A model generated the notes under the pieces. The model was not told where the DNA came from. It was given only the letters and a program-made list of their open reading frames with translations, and did no database searches. This document shows, in pieces, positions 25,049 to 33,251 of a stretch of 64,000 bases of DNA. Position numbers and translations under genes: made by a program. Position 1 is the first letter of the stretch. Every line of letters begins with the position of its first letter. The stretch is from an uncultured Oscillospiraceae bacterium (GTDB lineage: Bacteria > Bacillota > Clostridia > Oscillospirales > Oscillospiraceae), in NCBI GenBank assembly GCA_947626345.1, contig CANQSF010000007.1, positions 26,199 through 90,198 on the forward strand. The letters are read 5' to 3'.

Positions 25049-26527
25049 ATGGAACGCGCAGCAGGCATCCTGCTCTCCCTGTCGTCGCTGCCCTCCCCCC
25101 ACGGCATCGGAACGATGGGAGAGGAGGCCCGCCAGTTCGTGGACTTTCTGGCCGACGCCGGCCAAAAATACTGGCAGCTGCTCCCTGTGGGGCCCATCAG
25201 CTACGGCGACTCGCCCTATCAGTCCTTCTCCGCCTTTGCCGGGAATCCCTATTACATAGACCTGGACGCCCTCGTCTCCGACGGGTTGCTCACCGCCGAG
25301 GAGGTCGCCGCCCCCTTCTGGGGGGACGATCCTGAGCAGGTGGATTACGGCGCGGTGTACGCCGCCCGCTTCGAGCTGCTGGAGAAGGCCTTTGACCGGG
25401 GCTGGAAGGCGGATCGGATCGCGGTGGCCTCCTTCGCGGCGAAAAACCGCTCCTGGCTGCCGGACTATGCCCTGTTCATGGCGCTGAAGCGCCATTTCGG
25501 CATGGCCGCCTGGACGGCCTGGCCCCTGGCGGACATCCGGCTGCGGAAGCCCGCCGCCGTGGAGCGCTGGACCCAGGAGCTGGACCGGGACGTGCGGTTT
25601 TTCACCTATCTGCAATACCTGTTCCGGAAGCAGTGGGACGCACTGAAGGAATACGCCGGCAAAAAGGGCATCCAGCTCATCGGGGACCTGCCCATCTACG
25701 TGGCGCTGGACTCCGCCGACGTGTGGGCCAACCCCGGCATGTTCCAGCTGGACGAGGAGAACCTGCCCACCGCCGTGGCGGGCGTGCCCCCCGACGCCTT
25801 CACCGCCGACGGCCAGCTGTGGGGCAACCCCCTGTACGACTGGAAGCGGATGGCCCAGGACGGCTTCTCCTGGTGGGAGGAGCGGATGCGCGCCACCCTG
25901 GACCGGTTCGACGTGGCCCGGCTGGACCACTTCCGGGGCCTGGAGAGCTATTGGGCCGTGCCCAGCGACGCCCCCACCGCCGCCACCGGCCGCTGGGAGC
26001 CGGGTCCCGGCAGCGCTTTCGTGAACATGCTCCGGGAGAAGTTCCCTCAGAGCCTCATCATCGCCGAGGACCTGGGATACGTCACCAAGGAGGTCCAGGC
26101 GCTGCTGGACCTGTCCGGCTTCCCCGGGATGAAGGTGCTCCAGTTCGCCTTCGACCACCGGGAGGACAGCGACTATCTGCCCCACCATTACCCGGTGAAC
26201 AGCATCTGCTACACCGGCGCCCACGACAACACCACCATCCTGGGCTGGCTGAACGAGGCGGACAGCCTCGACGTGGCCAAGGCCAAGGCCTATCTGGGCC
26301 TGAACCAGGAGGAGGGCTACGACTGGGGCATGCTCCGGGGCGGCATGGGCTCCGTGTCCCGGATCTTCATCGCCCAGATGCAGGATTATCTGGGGCTGGG
26401 CGACCAGGCCCGGATGAACCGGCCCGGCATCCCCGACGGCAACTGGCGCTGGCGCATGGCGCCCGGCGCGGCCAGTCCCGCCCTGGCGGAAAAGATCAAA
26501 AAGCTCACCGTCCTCTTCGGCCGGTGA
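25049..26527 (+). CDS. malQ: 4-alpha-glucanotransferase (amylomaltase)
   Basis: GH77 enzyme that transfers glucan segments between maltodextrins, releasing glucose; cytosolic. The ATG at 25049, behind AAAGGGGA and the promoter, gives 492 residues, standard for MalQ; the frame extends upstream but only into non-homologous sequence. Landmarks are RAAGILLSLSSLPSPHGIGTMG, YGDSPYQSFSAFAGNPYYIDLD, FDVARLDHFRGLESYWAVP (nucleophile Asp), IIAEDLGYVTKEVQALL (acid/base Glu) and TGAHDNTTILGWL. It probably works with the maltodextrin importer and pullulanase at 58171-64000. Confidence 0.96.
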   Translation: MERAAGILLSLSSLPSPHGIGTMGEEARQFVDFLADAGQKYWQLLPVGPISYGDSPYQSFSAFAGNPYYIDLDALVSDGLLTAEEVAAPFWGDDPEQVDYGAVYAARFELLEKAFDRGWKADRIAVASFAAKNRSWLPDYALFMALKRHFGMAAWTAWPLADIRLRKPAAVERWTQELDRDVRFFTYLQYLFRKQWDALKEYAGKKGIQLIGDLPIYVALDSADVWANPGMFQLDEENLPTAVAGVPPDAFTADGQLWGNPLYDWKRMAQDGFSWWEERMRATLDRFDVARLDHFRGLESYWAVPSDAPTAATGRWEPGPGSAFVNMLREKFPQSLIIAEDLGYVTKEVQALLDLSGFPGMKVLQFAFDHREDSDYLPHHYPVNSICYTGAHDNTTILGWLNEADSLDVAKAKAYLGLNQEEGYDWGMLRGGMGSVSRIFIAQMQDYLGLGDQARMNRPGIPDGNWRWRMAPGAASPALAEKIKKLTVLFGR

Positions 26528-26552
26528 GCCGCAGCGAGAAGACATGACAGCA

Positions 26553-26592
26553 GGAAACGGCACAGCCAGGCGGCTGTGCCGTTTCCATTTTT
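26553..26592. terminator. bidirectional terminator between malQ and the phosphatase gene
   Basis: Perfect stem GGAAACGGCACAGCC/GGCTGTGCCGTTTCC with a short loop, followed by ATTTTTG on the plus strand, 25 bases after malQ. Confidence 0.8.
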
Positions 26593-26686
26593 GTCTGTCG
26601 GTGGGACAGCATCGCGCTTTGTCGCTGTCCTGATCTGCGGCGAGCGCAGCGCCGCGCTCATCCTTCCGGTCCCGGGACGCCGGGGC

Positions 26687-27424
26687 TCATTCCAAATAGA
26701 ACGCCTCCAGCTTCTCGATCTGGTCCGGGCCCACGTCCAGAGCGATCTCCAGATAGTTGGCCACGGAGCCGTACTCCATCTGCACGCAGTCGAACCAGTA
26801 CTGGGCGTTGACCTCGAACACGGGGAACACCTCCGCCATCAGGGCGATCTCCTCCTCGCTGGCCCGGGCCAGGCGCATCCCCTCCAGCTGGGTGCTGGCG
26901 AACTCGTTGGTGCGCAGATACTCCTGGACGACCGTGTCCCGGTCAAAGCCCAGGGCGCTCAAGAGCAGCATGGCCCCCACGCCGGTGCGGTCCTTGCCCT
27001 GGGTGCAGTGCCACAGCACCGGCCGGCCCTCCGCCGACAGCAGCTGCCGGAAGAAGGCGGCGTAGGCGTCGATGGCCGCCGGGTGCAGGCTCAGCAGCCG
27101 GTAAAACTCGTGGAACACCGCCCGCACCTCGTGGGGCACGGTGCTCTTGATGGGGATGACCTCCTCCAGATCCGGCACCGGGGGCAGCCAGACGTTCTGC
27201 GCCCCGGGCACCTCTCTGTCCGGGTGGCACTCCCGCTCGTTTTTGTCCCGCATGTCCACCACCAGGGCCAGGCCCATATCCGCCAGGCGGGCCACGTCGG
27301 CGTCGGAGGCGCGGCCCAAATGGCCGGAGCGCAGCAGCACCCCGTCCCTCACCCGGGCCCCGTCGGCCCGGACGAGACCGCCCAACTGGCGGAAGTTCTC
27401 GATATTGTCAAAATGATACGCCAT
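26687..27424 (-). CDS. tyrosine-specific protein phosphatase (PtpB-like)
   Basis: Protein of 245 residues from the ATG at 27424. HCTQGKDRTG (about residues 135-144) is the cysteine phosphatase loop Cx5R followed by Thr; the extra Lys-Asp pattern is typical of the atypical tyrosine/lipid phosphatases related to mycobacterial PtpB and Listeria LipA. The N-terminus NFRQLGGL...RVRDGVLLRSGHL is also characteristic (NFRDLGG and RSG motifs). The ATG overlaps the last base of the nth stop codon (TAATG), so it is translationally coupled to nth. The substrate is unknown. An upstream open extension inside nth has no homology and is not counted. Confidence 0.88.
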   Translation of the reverse strand: MAYHFDNIENFRQLGGLVRADGARVRDGVLLRSGHLGRASDADVARLADMGLALVVDMRDKNERECHPDREVPGAQNVWLPPVPDLEEVIPIKSTVPHEVRAVFHEFYRLLSLHPAAIDAYAAFFRQLLSAEGRPVLWHCTQGKDRTGVGAMLLLSALGFDRDTVVQEYLRTNEFASTQLEGMRLARASEEEIALMAEVFPVFEVNAQYWFDCVQMEYGSVANYLEIALDVGPDQIEKLEAFYLE

Positions 27425-28068
27425 TATGTATGTTCCCTCTCGTAGGTCTGGCACCACTGCTTCACGCAGCAGTCCTCGCACCGTGGGGCCCGGGCGGAGC
27501 ACACCGCCCGGCCGTGGTACACGATCCGGTGGCAGAAATCGGAGCACCCTTCCGGCGGCAAGATGGCCCGCAGGGCCGTCTCGATCTTGGGCGGGTCCTT
27601 CAAATCGTCCACCAGGCCCATGCGGTTGGAAAGCCGTATGCAGTGGGTGTCCACCACCACGCTGCCCGGCTTGCGGTACACGTCCCCCAGGATGAGGTTG
27701 GCGCTCTTGCGCCCCACGCCGGGCAGCTTTAAGAGGTCCTCCATGCTGTCCGGCACCACGCCGCCGAAGTCCTCCACCAGCATCCGGGCCGCGCCCACGA
27801 TGTCCCGGGCCTTGCCGTGGAAAAATCCGCAGGAGCGGATATAGGGCTCCACGTCCTCCGGCTGGGCCTTCGCCATGGTCTCCGGGTCCGGGAACCGGGC
27901 GAACAGCGCCGGGGATATGCTATTCACCCGCTCGTCGGTGCACTGGGCGGCCAGGCGCACCTGCACCAGCAGCTGCCACGCCTCGTGATAGTCCAGCGTG
28001 CAGTCCGCCAGCGGATACTCCTCCGCCAGGGCGCTGACGATATGCTCCACCTGCTCAGGGGTCCTCAT
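27424..28068 (-). CDS. nth: endonuclease III
   Basis: DNA glycosylase/AP lyase that removes oxidised pyrimidines. Protein of 214 residues. The helix-hairpin-helix LLKLPGVGRKSANLILGD carries the catalytic Lys; VDTHCIRLSNRMGL carries the catalytic Asp. The C-terminal cluster C-x6-C-x2-C-x5-C (CSARAPRCEDCCVKQWC) binds the 4Fe-4S centre. Upstream, rarA is transcribed in the opposite direction, so two DNA-maintenance genes share one 108-base promoter region. Confidence 0.97.
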   Translation of the reverse strand: MRTPEQVEHIVSALAEEYPLADCTLDYHEAWQLLVQVRLAAQCTDERVNSISPALFARFPDPETMAKAQPEDVEPYIRSCGFFHGKARDIVGAARMLVEDFGGVVPDSMEDLLKLPGVGRKSANLILGDVYRKPGSVVVDTHCIRLSNRMGLVDDLKDPPKIETALRAILPPEGCSDFCHRIVYHGRAVCSARAPRCEDCCVKQWCQTYEREHT

Positions 28069-28115
28069 TGCGCATCCCGCCTCTCTTTTTCTACGGGAAA
28101 TCTTATCACGGCCTG

Positions 28116-28144
28116 TTGCAAAATGAAAGTGGTTTCACTATAAT
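28116..28144 (+). promoter_or_regulatory. sigma-A promoter of rarA
   Basis: TTGCAA (28116-28121), 17 bases, TATAAT (28139-28144), 33 bases before the rarA ATG, with AAAAAGGAA as ribosome binding site. Confidence 0.75.
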
Positions 28145-28176
28145 TTGTATATCTTTACAAAAAGGAACTGACGCGT

Positions 28177-29439
28177 ATGTACCGTCCCTTTGCCGATGAA
28201 TTCCGGCCTCAGACCCTGGACGAGGTGTACGGACAGGAGCATATCCTGGGGGAGGACGGCATGCTGCGCCGCATCGCGGCCAGCGGCCAGATCCCCTGCA
28301 TGATCTTTTACGGTCCCTCCGGCACCGGCAAGACCACCGTGGCCCGCATCATCGCCCAGCGCACCGACCGGCCCCTGCGGCGCCTCAACGCCACCACCGC
28401 GGGCCTGGCGGACATCAAGGCCATCATCGAGGAGCTGGACACTCTCCTGGCCCCGGAGGGGGTGCTGCTGTACCTGGACGAGATCCAGTACTTCAACAAA
28501 AAGCAGCAGCAATCCCTGCTGGACTTCATCGAAAACGGCAAGATCACCCTCATCGCCTCTACCACGGAGAACCCCTACTTCTGCGTGTTCAACGCCATCC
28601 TGTCCCGGAGCACGGTGTTCGAGTTCAAGCAGCTCGGTCCCGCGGACGTGAAAAAGGCCATGGAGCGGGTGCTGCGCCTTTTGCAGGAGCGGGACGGCTC
28701 CGTCATCGCCTGCGAGGAGGGCGTGCTGGACTATATCGCCTCCGCCTGCGGCGGCGACGCCAGAAAGAGCCTCAACACCCTGGAGCTTCTCTATACCACC
28801 GCCCGGCCCGGCAAAAACGGCATGGCGTTCACCATGGCCGACGCCCGGGCCGTCACCCAGCGCAGCGCCATGCGCTACGACCGGGACGGGGACGAGCACT
28901 TCGACATCCTCTCGGCGCTGATGAAGTCCATGCGTGGCTCGGACCCGGACGCGGCGCTGCACTACCTGGCACGATTCCTGGAGACCGGCGACCTCTTAGG
29001 CGCCTGCCGGCGGATATTGTGCTCCGCCAGCGAGGACATCGGCCTGGCCTACCCCATGGCGGTGCCCATCGTGAAGGCATGCGTGGATTCCGCCCTGCAG
29101 CTGGGTCTGCCCGAGGCCCGGCTGCCCCTGGCGGAGGCGGTGATCTTCCTGGCCACCTGCCCCAAGTCCAACACCGGGTGCCTGGCCATCGACGCGGCCA
29201 TCGCCGACGTGAAGGCGGGCAAAGCAGGCCCCATCCCCAGACAGCTTCAAAACGTCCACGCCGACGGCACCGGCTTCGAGCGGGAGCAGGGGTATCTCTA
29301 CCCCCACGACTTCCCGAACCGCTGGGTGGCCCAGCAGTACCTGCCCGACAGTCTGAAGGACGCCCACTACTACGAATACGGCGACAACAAGACCGAGCAG
29401 GCCGCCAAAAAATACTGGGACCTGATCAAGGGCACATAA
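28177..29439 (+). CDS. rarA: replication-associated recombination protein A (AAA+ ATPase)
   Basis: RarA/MgsA family clamp-loader-like ATPase acting at stalled replication forks. Protein of 420 residues, normal length. The N-terminus RPFADEFRPQTLDEVYGQEHI is diagnostic. Walker A is GPSGTGKTT (about residues 48-56), Walker B YLDEIQYF, sensor 1 ASTTENPYF. The C-terminal tetramerisation part contains SMRGSDPDAALHYLARFLETG and PMAVPIVKACVDSA. Divergent from nth. Hairpin repeats follow the stop and may terminate it. Confidence 0.97.
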   Translation: MYRPFADEFRPQTLDEVYGQEHILGEDGMLRRIAASGQIPCMIFYGPSGTGKTTVARIIAQRTDRPLRRLNATTAGLADIKAIIEELDTLLAPEGVLLYLDEIQYFNKKQQQSLLDFIENGKITLIASTTENPYFCVFNAILSRSTVFEFKQLGPADVKKAMERVLRLLQERDGSVIACEEGVLDYIASACGGDARKSLNTLELLYTTARPGKNGMAFTMADARAVTQRSAMRYDRDGDEHFDILSALMKSMRGSDPDAALHYLARFLETGDLLGACRRILCSASEDIGLAYPMAVPIVKACVDSALQLGLPEARLPLAEAVIFLATCPKSNTGCLAIDAAIADVKAGKAGPIPRQLQNVHADGTGFEREQGYLYPHDFPNRWVAQQYLPDSLKDAHYYEYGDNKTEQAAKKYWDLIKGT

Positions 29440-29459
29440 GGTCCCCTGCCGGCCCAAAA

Positions 29460-29578
29460 GCCTCCCCTGTGCAAGGGGAGGTGGCGCGGCGAAGCCGCGT
29501 CGGAGGGGTTGTTACACCCCGGAGAACAATCCCCCAGTCAGCGCTGCGCGCTGCCAGCCCCCTTTGCACAAGGGGGCC
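29460..29578. repeat. pair of dispersed two-hairpin elements in opposite orientation
   Basis: A forward unit of the CCTCCCC subtype (29460-29513: stem CCTCCCC/GGGGAGG, second stem GCGCGGC/GCCGCGT, tail GGAGGGGTTGTT) is followed by an inverted unit of the CCCCCTT subtype (29527-29578: read backwards, second stem CAGCGCG/GCGCTG, tail CTGGGGGATTG). The order is the mirror image of the copies at 3417 and 18144. It lies between the convergent genes rarA and the YflT-like gene and can end both transcripts. Confidence 0.85.
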
Positions 29579-29590
29579 AATAGGGTGTTT

Positions 29591-29938
29591 TTATATAATT
29601 CTGCCCTTCGCGCTGGCGATGATCTCCCGGGCGCGGAGGACCTGGTCCGTGCGCACGTTCACGGTCAGCCGGGCCTGGCCGGCGGCCGCCGCGCTGCGCT
29701 CCATGGCCGCCCGGGAGCCCAGCACCGCCGCGTACATCTGCCCCGGCAGCACGCTCTCCACAGGCGACGCCGTCCCGAAGCCGGGGCTCATGCCCAGCAG
29801 CGGCATATCCCCTCTGGCCTTCCGGTCCGGTGCGCGCAGGTCCTGGACGGAGAACTCCACGCCGTTGCGCCGCAGGCGCATCAGGGCCAGATCCGCCCCG
29901 TCCCTGTCGTCAAATACCGCTGTGATCTGCGTCGTCAT
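29591..29938 (-). CDS. YflT-like (general stress protein 17M-type) small protein
   Basis: Protein of 115 residues. The start TTQITAVFDDRDGADLALMRLRRNGVE resembles the YflT/heat-induced stress domain, in which a first strand is followed by a helix that distinguishes successive family paralogues. The middle is a Gly/Pro-rich linker and the end (ARLTVNVRTDQVLRAREIIASAKG) a second strand-helix unit. The ATG at 29938 follows AGAGGTGA; the open frame continues upstream across the radical SAM gene but is antisense to it. Role in this organism unknown. Confidence 0.7.
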   Translation of the reverse strand: MTTQITAVFDDRDGADLALMRLRRNGVEFSVQDLRAPDRKARGDMPLLGMSPGFGTASPVESVLPGQMYAAVLGSRAAMERSAAAAGQARLTVNVRTDQVLRAREIIASAKGRII

Positions 29939-29989
29939 ACGGTCACCTCTTTCTCCGATTAGACTGCCCCAAACAGGAAAGGATATACC

Positions 29990-30874
29990 ATGCGTTACGA
30001 AGGCGATATCTACCGTCCGCCCGGGGAGTGGAAGAGCTATCTGCTCCAATGCACCGTGGGCTGCTCCAACAACACCTGCACCTTTTGCTCCATGTACAAG
30101 TCCAAGCGCTACCACACCCGCCCTTTGGCCGACGTGCTGGAGGACATCGCCATGGCGGAGCGCACCTGGTACAAGAACACGGAGACGGTGTTTTTGTGCG
30201 ACGGCGACGCCATCGACCTGCCGGTGGACTATCTGCTGGCGGTGCTGAAGGCTCTGTACGCCGCTTTCCCCCGGCTGCGGCGGGTGACCACCTACGCCGG
30301 GCCCCTGTCCACCCTGCGCAAGACGCCGGAGGAGCTGCGCACCATCCGCCAGGCGGGCCTGCAGCGGGCCTATCTGGGGGTGGAGACCGGGGACGATGCG
30401 CTTCTGCGCCACGTGAAAAAGGGCGTGGGCGCGGAGGGTATGCTCCGGGCCGGCCAGGCCCTGGTGGAGGCGGGATTCGACCTGTGGGCCATCGTGATCA
30501 CCGGCCTGGAGGGCGGCGGCCGGGAGGCCCTGGAGCGAAACGCCGCTCTCACCGCCGGCATGGTCAACAAAATGCAGCCGAGGCACCTGTCCTCCATGAC
30601 CCTCATGCCCGTGGAGGGCACGCCCCTCTACGACGAGGTGCAGCGGGGGGAGCTGACGCTCCAGACCCCCTTCGAGAGCCTTTTGGAGGTGCGCCGGCTG
30701 GTGGAGCAGATCCAGCTGGAAAACCTCCACTACACCTCCAACCACGCCTCCAACTACCTGCCCATCAAGGGCACCCTCACCCGGGACCGGGACGAGATCA
30801 TCGCCCAGATCGACCAGGTCCTTTCCAGCGGCGACGGCTCCCTTCTCCGGGACGACGGCCTGCGGGGCCTGTGA
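29990..30874 (+). CDS. radical SAM protein
   Basis: Protein of 294 residues of the Elp3/MiaB-like radical SAM class. The cluster motif reads CTVGCSNNTCTFCSMY (about residues 21-36), with three closely spaced Cys as SAM 4Fe-4S ligands. YLGVETGDDALLRHVKKG (about residues 125-142) matches the SAM-binding GVExG region. Bacterial relatives are often simply named radical SAM protein; the reaction is unknown. AGGAAAGGA precedes the ATG. It is a single gene between a YflT-like gene and a terminator. Confidence 0.85.
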   Translation: MRYEGDIYRPPGEWKSYLLQCTVGCSNNTCTFCSMYKSKRYHTRPLADVLEDIAMAERTWYKNTETVFLCDGDAIDLPVDYLLAVLKALYAAFPRLRRVTTYAGPLSTLRKTPEELRTIRQAGLQRAYLGVETGDDALLRHVKKGVGAEGMLRAGQALVEAGFDLWAIVITGLEGGGREALERNAALTAGMVNKMQPRHLSSMTLMPVEGTPLYDEVQRGELTLQTPFESLLEVRRLVEQIQLENLHYTSNHASNYLPIKGTLTRDRDEIIAQIDQVLSSGDGSLLRDDGLRGL

Positions 30875-30893
30875 CCGCCGCGAAATGCACTGT

Positions 30894-30928
30894 CCGCACC
30901 CCTTCCGCGCGGAAGGGGTGCGGTTTTT
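30894..30928 (+). terminator. terminator after the radical SAM gene
   Basis: Perfect stem CCGCACCCCTTCCGC/GCGGAAGGGGTGCGG followed by TTTTT, 19 bases after the stop. Confidence 0.9.
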
Positions 30929-30961
30929 CTGTCTCCGGCGGCGGAGGTTTTCAAAAAATTA

Positions 30962-31018
30962 TTGACAAACGATAATTTTCTCGCTATACTGGTCTCAGAA
31001 CTTAAATAAAACGATAAT
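30962..31018 (+). promoter_or_regulatory. promoter with two AACGATAAT repeats
   Basis: TTGACA (30962-30967), 17 bases, TATACT (30985-30990). AACGATAAT occurs once inside the spacer (30968-30976) and again downstream of the start point (31010-31018), 42 bases (four helical turns) apart in the same orientation. This suits a repressor, probably the HTH protein encoded two genes on. Confidence 0.7.
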
Positions 31019-31032
31019 CCGAGGTGACAAAT

Positions 31033-32001
31033 ATGGCCCGAAAGAAACTGTATCTGCTGTGGGCCGCCGCCGGGGCGGCGGGCCTGGCCCTGGCGATCCT
31101 GGCCCGGGACAGCGCCGCGCTGCTCACCGGCGCGCTGGGCTTTCCCTTCGCCCCCCTGGGGCAGCTGCTGCGCAGGATGAGCCTGTCCGGCGGAGCGGGC
31201 AACGCCGCGGCGGTGGCCGTTTATGTACTGATAAGCTTGCTGCCGGCGGCATGGCTGCTGGCCCGGCTCATCAAGCGCCGGGCCAAGGCGGAGGACGTGC
31301 TGCTGGCCGTGCTGTGCGGGCTGCTGTTCGCGCTGGTGTACGGGGCGGTGAACCCCGGGCTGCTGCCCCGCTGGCTGGGGCCTGCCGCCAGCGGCGGCAT
31401 AGGGGTGGCCTTCCTGGGGAGCGCGTTCTGGTCGGTGCTGGCGGCCTATCTGGCGCTGCGGGCCCTGCGGAGCTGCCTGGGCGCGGACGCGGACCGGCTG
31501 GCGAGATACGGCCGGTGGGTGCTGGCCGTGCTGGGGGCGGCGGCGGTTCTCGGCGCCTTTGGCGTCAGCCCCGCGGGCTTCCTCGCGGACCGGGCCGCCC
31601 TGCAGGCCGGCAACACCGGCAACGAGAGCGCCCTGGGCCTGACATACGCGTATCTGGCCCTGCGGTACGCGGCCAGCGCGGCGGCCTATCTGCTGGACCT
31701 GTGGGCCGTGTCGGCGGGCCTGACATTGCTGGACGCCTGGACCCAGGACCGTTACGGCGAGGCGGCGGTGACGGCGGCGGACGGCCTGGTCCGCCGGTGC
31801 GCCGTGACCCTGGGGGCCACCGCCGTCATGGGCGTGGTCCTGCAGCTGGGACAGCTGCTCATGGCCCGGCGGCTATACACCCTGTCGGCCCGGCTCACCG
31901 TGCCCCTGACGCCTCTGGCGCTGCTGCTGGCGGCGCTGATGGCGGCCCGCTATCTGCGGGAGGGCAAGCAGCTGAAGGACGACAACGACCTGTTCATCTG
32001 A
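31033..32001 (+). CDS. multi-pass membrane protein of unknown function
   Basis: I do not recognise the family with confidence. The 322 residues from the ATG at 31033 (GAGGTGA upstream) contain about seven hydrophobic helices, with a basic loop (RLIKRRAKAEDV) after the second. The end, YLREGKQLKDDNDLFI, resembles the tail of DUF2975 membrane proteins, which are also commonly paired with a small Cro-type HTH gene as here; but this protein is twice the usual DUF2975 length. First gene of a three-gene operon with the HTH protein and a lipoprotein. Confidence 0.65.
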   Translation: MARKKLYLLWAAAGAAGLALAILARDSAALLTGALGFPFAPLGQLLRRMSLSGGAGNAAAVAVYVLISLLPAAWLLARLIKRRAKAEDVLLAVLCGLLFALVYGAVNPGLLPRWLGPAASGGIGVAFLGSAFWSVLAAYLALRALRSCLGADADRLARYGRWVLAVLGAAAVLGAFGVSPAGFLADRAALQAGNTGNESALGLTYAYLALRYAASAAAYLLDLWAVSAGLTLLDAWTQDRYGEAAVTAADGLVRRCAVTLGATAVMGVVLQLGQLLMARRLYTLSARLTVPLTPLALLLAALMAARYLREGKQLKDDNDLFI

Positions 32002-32010
32002 GGGCGCGCC

Positions 32011-32238
32011 ATGGCGATACGGGTATATCTGGACGACGTCCTCCGGTCCCGGGGCATGACGGCCCGGGAGCTGTGCGCCCAGGTGGGCATCACGGAGGCG
32101 AACCTATCCATCCTCCGCAGCGGCAAGGCCAAGGGCATCCGCTTCAGCACCGTGAACCGGATCTGCTACTATCTGGGGTGCGACGTGGGGGACATTCTGA
32201 AATTCGACGGCATATTGGAGGAGGAGAGCGATGATTAA
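32011..32238 (+). CDS. small Cro/C1-type HTH regulator
   Basis: Protein of 75 residues, nearly all one XRE helix-turn-helix: VYLDDVLRSRGMTARELCAQVGITEANLSILRSGKAKGIRFSTVNRICYYLGCDVGDIL, of the YozG type often placed next to DUF2975 membrane proteins. It starts nine bases after the membrane protein gene, and its end overlaps the lipoprotein gene by eight bases. Probably controls its own operon through the AACGATAAT repeats. Confidence 0.88.
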   Translation: MAIRVYLDDVLRSRGMTARELCAQVGITEANLSILRSGKAKGIRFSTVNRICYYLGCDVGDILKFDGILEEESDD

Positions 32239-33178
32239 GAAGATCGCCGCGGCGCTCATGGGCATGGGCCTGCTGCTGGGCTGCGCCGGCTGCCAGCTGG
32301 CCCTGCCGGAGGAGTCGGACGCCGCCACGGAGCCGGACCGGCTCATCGGGGCCTACGTCACCCGGGAATACATCGACCTTTTCGACATGGAGAGCTACCT
32401 TGCCAACAACATCGGCTCGATCGGCTCCGACATGGTCGTGTCGGCGGAGGACGCCCAGGCGTATACCGGCCGGCTCTGGGCCGAGCCGGTGCCCGGGGAG
32501 GACGGCCTGCCCGAGGACTGGGTGTTCCCCGTGGAGGGCATGGGCCTGTACCTCCCCTACACCGAGGACATGTCGGGCACCTACATCGGCAGCCACATAG
32601 ACCCGGGCGTGGTGTCCGCCGGCACCCATGTCACATCCACCGACGACGGCGACTGGATCGAGCTGGACTTCACCCTGTACAGCGTCGCCGGGAAGGACAT
32701 CGAGTTTTACTGCAACCCGGTCTATCAGACCCCGGAGGGGGACGTGTATCTGACCAGCGGCAACGGCATGAAGATGAACAGCCAGCTGGAGGAGCAGGAC
32801 AGCGTATTCGCCGTCACCCTCTCCGAGGACCGGTCCCAAACCGCGGACGGCCAGACCACCAGCGCCAGCGGCTCCACCGTCACCTTCCACGCGGGGGTCA
32901 TGCTGCCCCCGGAGCGGATCGAGCTGATTCAGCTGGACGGCGACAGCCGGGAGCTGCGCCGGGACGGATACGACCCCGACGCCATGCCGGAGTCCGTCAC
33001 CCTGGACCCGGCCTGCGAGAGCGTGCTGGTCCAGACCCACCGCCGCGGCGCCGACGGCGAGGCCGCCGTGACGCGGGAGCTGGTGGAGCTGACGGGGGAG
33101 AACGATCTCGTCACCACCTTCACCGCCCGGGAGGACGGCATATGCGTGCCCCGCACCACCGCCCTGACGCGGGGCTAA
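32231..33178 (+). CDS. predicted lipoprotein, family not recognised
   Basis: Protein of 315 residues with a lipoprotein signal: charged MIKK, hydrophobic stretch, and lipobox LGCAGC ending near residue 21. The mature part is acidic and predicted beta-rich (VSAGTHVTSTDDGDWIELDFTLYSVAGKDIEFY and similar), without enzyme motifs that I can see. It overlaps the HTH gene by eight bases, so it is coupled to it. May sense or bind something outside the cell for the membrane protein encoded two genes upstream; this is inference only. Confidence 0.75.
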   Translation: MIKKIAAALMGMGLLLGCAGCQLALPEESDAATEPDRLIGAYVTREYIDLFDMESYLANNIGSIGSDMVVSAEDAQAYTGRLWAEPVPGEDGLPEDWVFPVEGMGLYLPYTEDMSGTYIGSHIDPGVVSAGTHVTSTDDGDWIELDFTLYSVAGKDIEFYCNPVYQTPEGDVYLTSGNGMKMNSQLEEQDSVFAVTLSEDRSQTADGQTTSASGSTVTFHAGVMLPPERIELIQLDGDSRELRRDGYDPDAMPESVTLDPACESVLVQTHRRGADGEAAVTRELVELTGENDLVTTFTAREDGICVPRTTALTRG

Positions 33179-33189
33179 ACACGATCTAA

Positions 33190-33239
33190 AAATATAGACA
33201 CAGCCCGCCGTGCTGATGCGGCGGGCTGTGTCTATATTT
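33190..33239. terminator. long perfect inverted repeat between convergent lipoprotein genes
   Basis: Arms of 20 bases (AAATATAGACACAGCCCGCC and its complement) around a ten-base loop. Serves both convergent genes; the A/T-rich arm ends supply the U tract in either direction. Confidence 0.8.
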
Positions 33240-33251
33240 ACTGCCAAACAC

